Part shown: positions 13,928 through 14,886 of the stretch, piece by piece | Layout: each line of letters begins with the position of its first letter | Position numbering within the stretch: position 1 is the first letter of the stretch | The notes under the pieces: generated by a model | The model's database searches: none | What the model saw: only the letters and a program-made list of their open reading frames with translations | Told to the model about the DNA's origin: nothing | Assembly: GCA_035273885.1 (NCBI GenBank) | Contig: DATEOR010000058.1 | Span: forward strand, 1-14,886 | Origin: DATEOR01 sp035273885 | Lineage (GTDB): Bacteria > Actinomycetota > Thermoleophilia > Gaiellales > Gaiellaceae | Direction: 5' to 3' | Length of the DNA: 14,886 nt | Translations under genes and position numbers: made by a program

Positions 13928-13933
13928 AGGTTA
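13928..13933 (-). promoter_or_regulatory. -10 element TAACCT for the EamA gene
   Basis: TAACCT (13933 down to 13928) ends 8 nt before GTG 13919, giving a leaderless start. No -35 is seen. Confidence 0.45.
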
Positions 13934-13951
13934 TCCGGGCGGCAGGCGCTC

Positions 13952-13957
13952 TACACT
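13952..13957 (+). promoter_or_regulatory. -10 element TACACT for tRNA-Pro
   Basis: TACACT ends 9 nt before the mature tRNA 5' end, so the precursor would have only a few leader bases. It is the same hexamer as in the ispH promoter. The -35 position would fall on the EamA -10 region (about 13929-13934), so these two divergent promoters may also interfere. Confidence 0.45.
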
Positions 13958-13966
13958 TTGGAGGCG

Positions 13967-14040
13967 CGGGACGTGGCGCAGCCTGGTAGCGCGCCTGCTT
14001 TGGGAGCAGGAGGCCGCCGGTTCGAATCCGGCCGTCCCGA
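13967..14040 (+). tRNA. tRNA-Pro (anticodon UGG)
   Basis: A full 74-nt cloverleaf can be drawn: acceptor stem CGGGACG/CGTCCCG plus discriminator A, D arm GCGC/GCGC with loop AGCCTGGTA, anticodon stem CCTGC/GCAGG with loop TTTGGGA (anticodon TGG), 5-nt variable loop, T stem GCCGG/CCGGC with loop TTCGAAT. The CCA end is not encoded and must be added afterwards. It reads CCA codons (and possibly other Pro codons by wobble). It stands alone between the EamA gene and the aldo/keto reductase. Confidence 0.97.
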
Positions 14041-14082
14041 CTGGAGGGTTAGCCTCGCCTTGCTTCTGGTAGACCTCCGGGC

Positions 14083-14886
14083 ATGCGCTACCGCAAGCTC
14101 GGCGACTTCGGAGTCAAGGTCTCGGAGATCTCCCTCGGCTCGTGGCTCACCTACGGGGGTTCCGTCGAGGACGAGAAGGCCACCGCCTGCATCCACCGCG
14201 CCTTCGAGCTCGGCGTCAACTTCTTCGACACGGCGAACGTCTACCGGCGAGGTGCCGCGGAGGAGGTGACGGGCCGCGCGCTCAAGGGCATCCCGCGCGA
14301 CGACTACTTCCTCGCCACGAAGGTCTACTTCCCGATGGGGGACGGCCCGAACGACCGCGGCCTCTCGCGGAAGCACATCATGGAGCAGTGCCACGCTTCC
14401 CTGAAGCGGCTCCGCACCGACTACGTCGACCTCTACCAGTGCCATCGCGCCGACGCCGACACGCCGCTCGAGGAGACTCTGCGAGCGCTCGACGACCTCG
14501 TCACCCAGGGCAAGGTGCTCTACGTCGGCGTCTCCGAGTGGTCGGCGCAGAGGATCGAGGAGGCGCGGCGGATCCAGGCCGAGCTCAATCTCGACCCGCT
14601 CGCCTCGAACCAGCCGGAGTACTCGATGCTGCAGCGCAAGATCGAGGAAGACGTGCTCCCGGTCTCCAAGCGCTTCGGCATCGGGCAGGTCGTGTGGTCG
14701 CCGCTGGCCCAGGGCGTCCTCGCGGGGAAGTACAAGCCGGGCGAACAGCCGCCCGAAGGAACCCGCGCCGCGACTCCGGGCGACCAGGACATGATGTCCC
14801 GCTTCATGCGCGACGACGTACTCGAGGCCGTGCAGAACCTCCGGCCGGTCGCGGACGATCTCGGCATCACGATGCCTCAGCTGGCG
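14083..14886 (+). CDS. Aldo/keto reductase, Kv-beta-like (AKR6/YghZ-type), 3' end outside the window
   Basis: 268 codons are visible with no stop before the right edge; family members are about 320-340 aa. ATG 14083 gives the standard start MRYRKLGDFGVKVSEISLG. The catalytic tetrad is complete: D49 (NFFDTAN), Y54, K80 (LATKV) and H121 (YQCHRAD). QGKVLYVGVSEW and SPLAQGVLAGKY are typical of the Kv-beta-like branch of the superfamily. It reduces aldehydes or ketones with NADPH in the cytoplasm; the physiological substrate is unknown. Upstream, TAGACC (14070-14075) is 7 nt before the ATG and nearly fits the leaderless pattern. It follows tRNA-Pro by 42 nt in the same direction and could partly be read from that promoter. 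Confidence 0.93.
   Translation, partial: MRYRKLGDFGVKVSEISLGSWLTYGGSVEDEKATACIHRAFELGVNFFDTANVYRRGAAEEVTGRALKGIPRDDYFLATKVYFPMGDGPNDRGLSRKHIMEQCHASLKRLRTDYVDLYQCHRADADTPLEETLRALDDLVTQGKVLYVGVSEWSAQRIEEARRIQAELNLDPLASNQPEYSMLQRKIEEDVLPVSKRFGIGQVVWSPLAQGVLAGKYKPGEQPPEGTRAATPGDQDMMSRFMRDDVLEAVQNLRPVADDLGITMPQLA

Noticed and set aside
1..14886. Mobile elements, CRISPR arrays, toxin-antitoxin or defence genes
   Set aside because: I looked for regular spaced repeats, transposase or integrase motifs and terminal inverted repeats and saw none. The only tRNA (13967-14040) is followed by a normal housekeeping gene, with no integrase and no visible repeat of its 3' end.

Overview
The window is dense, GC-rich bacterial chromosome with very short gaps and both strands used in alternation. 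The codon bias, the leaderless -10 boxes placed just before start codons, the MEP-pathway ispH and the style of the proteins suggest a high-GC actinobacterium, possibly of the Thermoleophilia (Gaiella/Solirubrobacter-like). That placement is an inference from style; no rRNA or marker comparison was possible. I see no insertion sequence, phage, CRISPR array or other clear mobile DNA. The content is mainly housekeeping plus one large signalling pair.

Layout. 1-215: no supported gene. 216-785 (+): exported protein with a duplicated 53-residue unit and a C-terminal membrane helix. 809-842: long hairpin. 824-1213 (-): RidA-family protein, divergent from 1233-2039 (+), a beta-lactamase-fold serine hydrolase coupled to a 64-residue membrane protein (2036-2230). 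2203-2496 and 2468-2629 (-): a minimal cyclic-nucleotide-binding-like protein and a small acidic protein, divergent from a zinc-ribbon Nudix hydrolase (2644-3159, +). 3225-3368 (+): 47-residue acidic protein with a TTG start. 3381-3698 (-): thioredoxin, divergent from isoleucyl-tRNA synthetase (3727-6825, +), which is coupled to a secreted protein of unknown function (6822-7355). 7342-8289 (-): IspH. 8347-8449 (-): a predicted small RNA of about 100 nt with its own promoter and terminator. 8576-12508 and 12508-12948 (+): a five-GAF/PAS histidine kinase and a single-domain response regulator. 12945-13919 (-): EamA-family transporter. 13967-14040 (+): tRNA-Pro(UGG). 14083 to the right edge (+): aldo/keto reductase, cut by the window end.

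How it works together. Almost every gene that begins a transcription unit has a TANNNT or closely related hexamer 6-11 nt before its start codon, so these messages should be leaderless or nearly so. Genes lying downstream inside operons overlap their predecessor by 1-4 nt (ATGA or TGATG), sometimes with a Shine-Dalgarno sequence. In three divergent pairs the gap is only 14-28 bp and the two -10 boxes overlap or nearly touch, so the two promoters should exclude each other.

The most interesting items are the small RNA with seven C in its terminator loop, the interlocked divergent promoters, and the isoleucyl-tRNA synthetase with a rearranged HIGH motif (GVHH).
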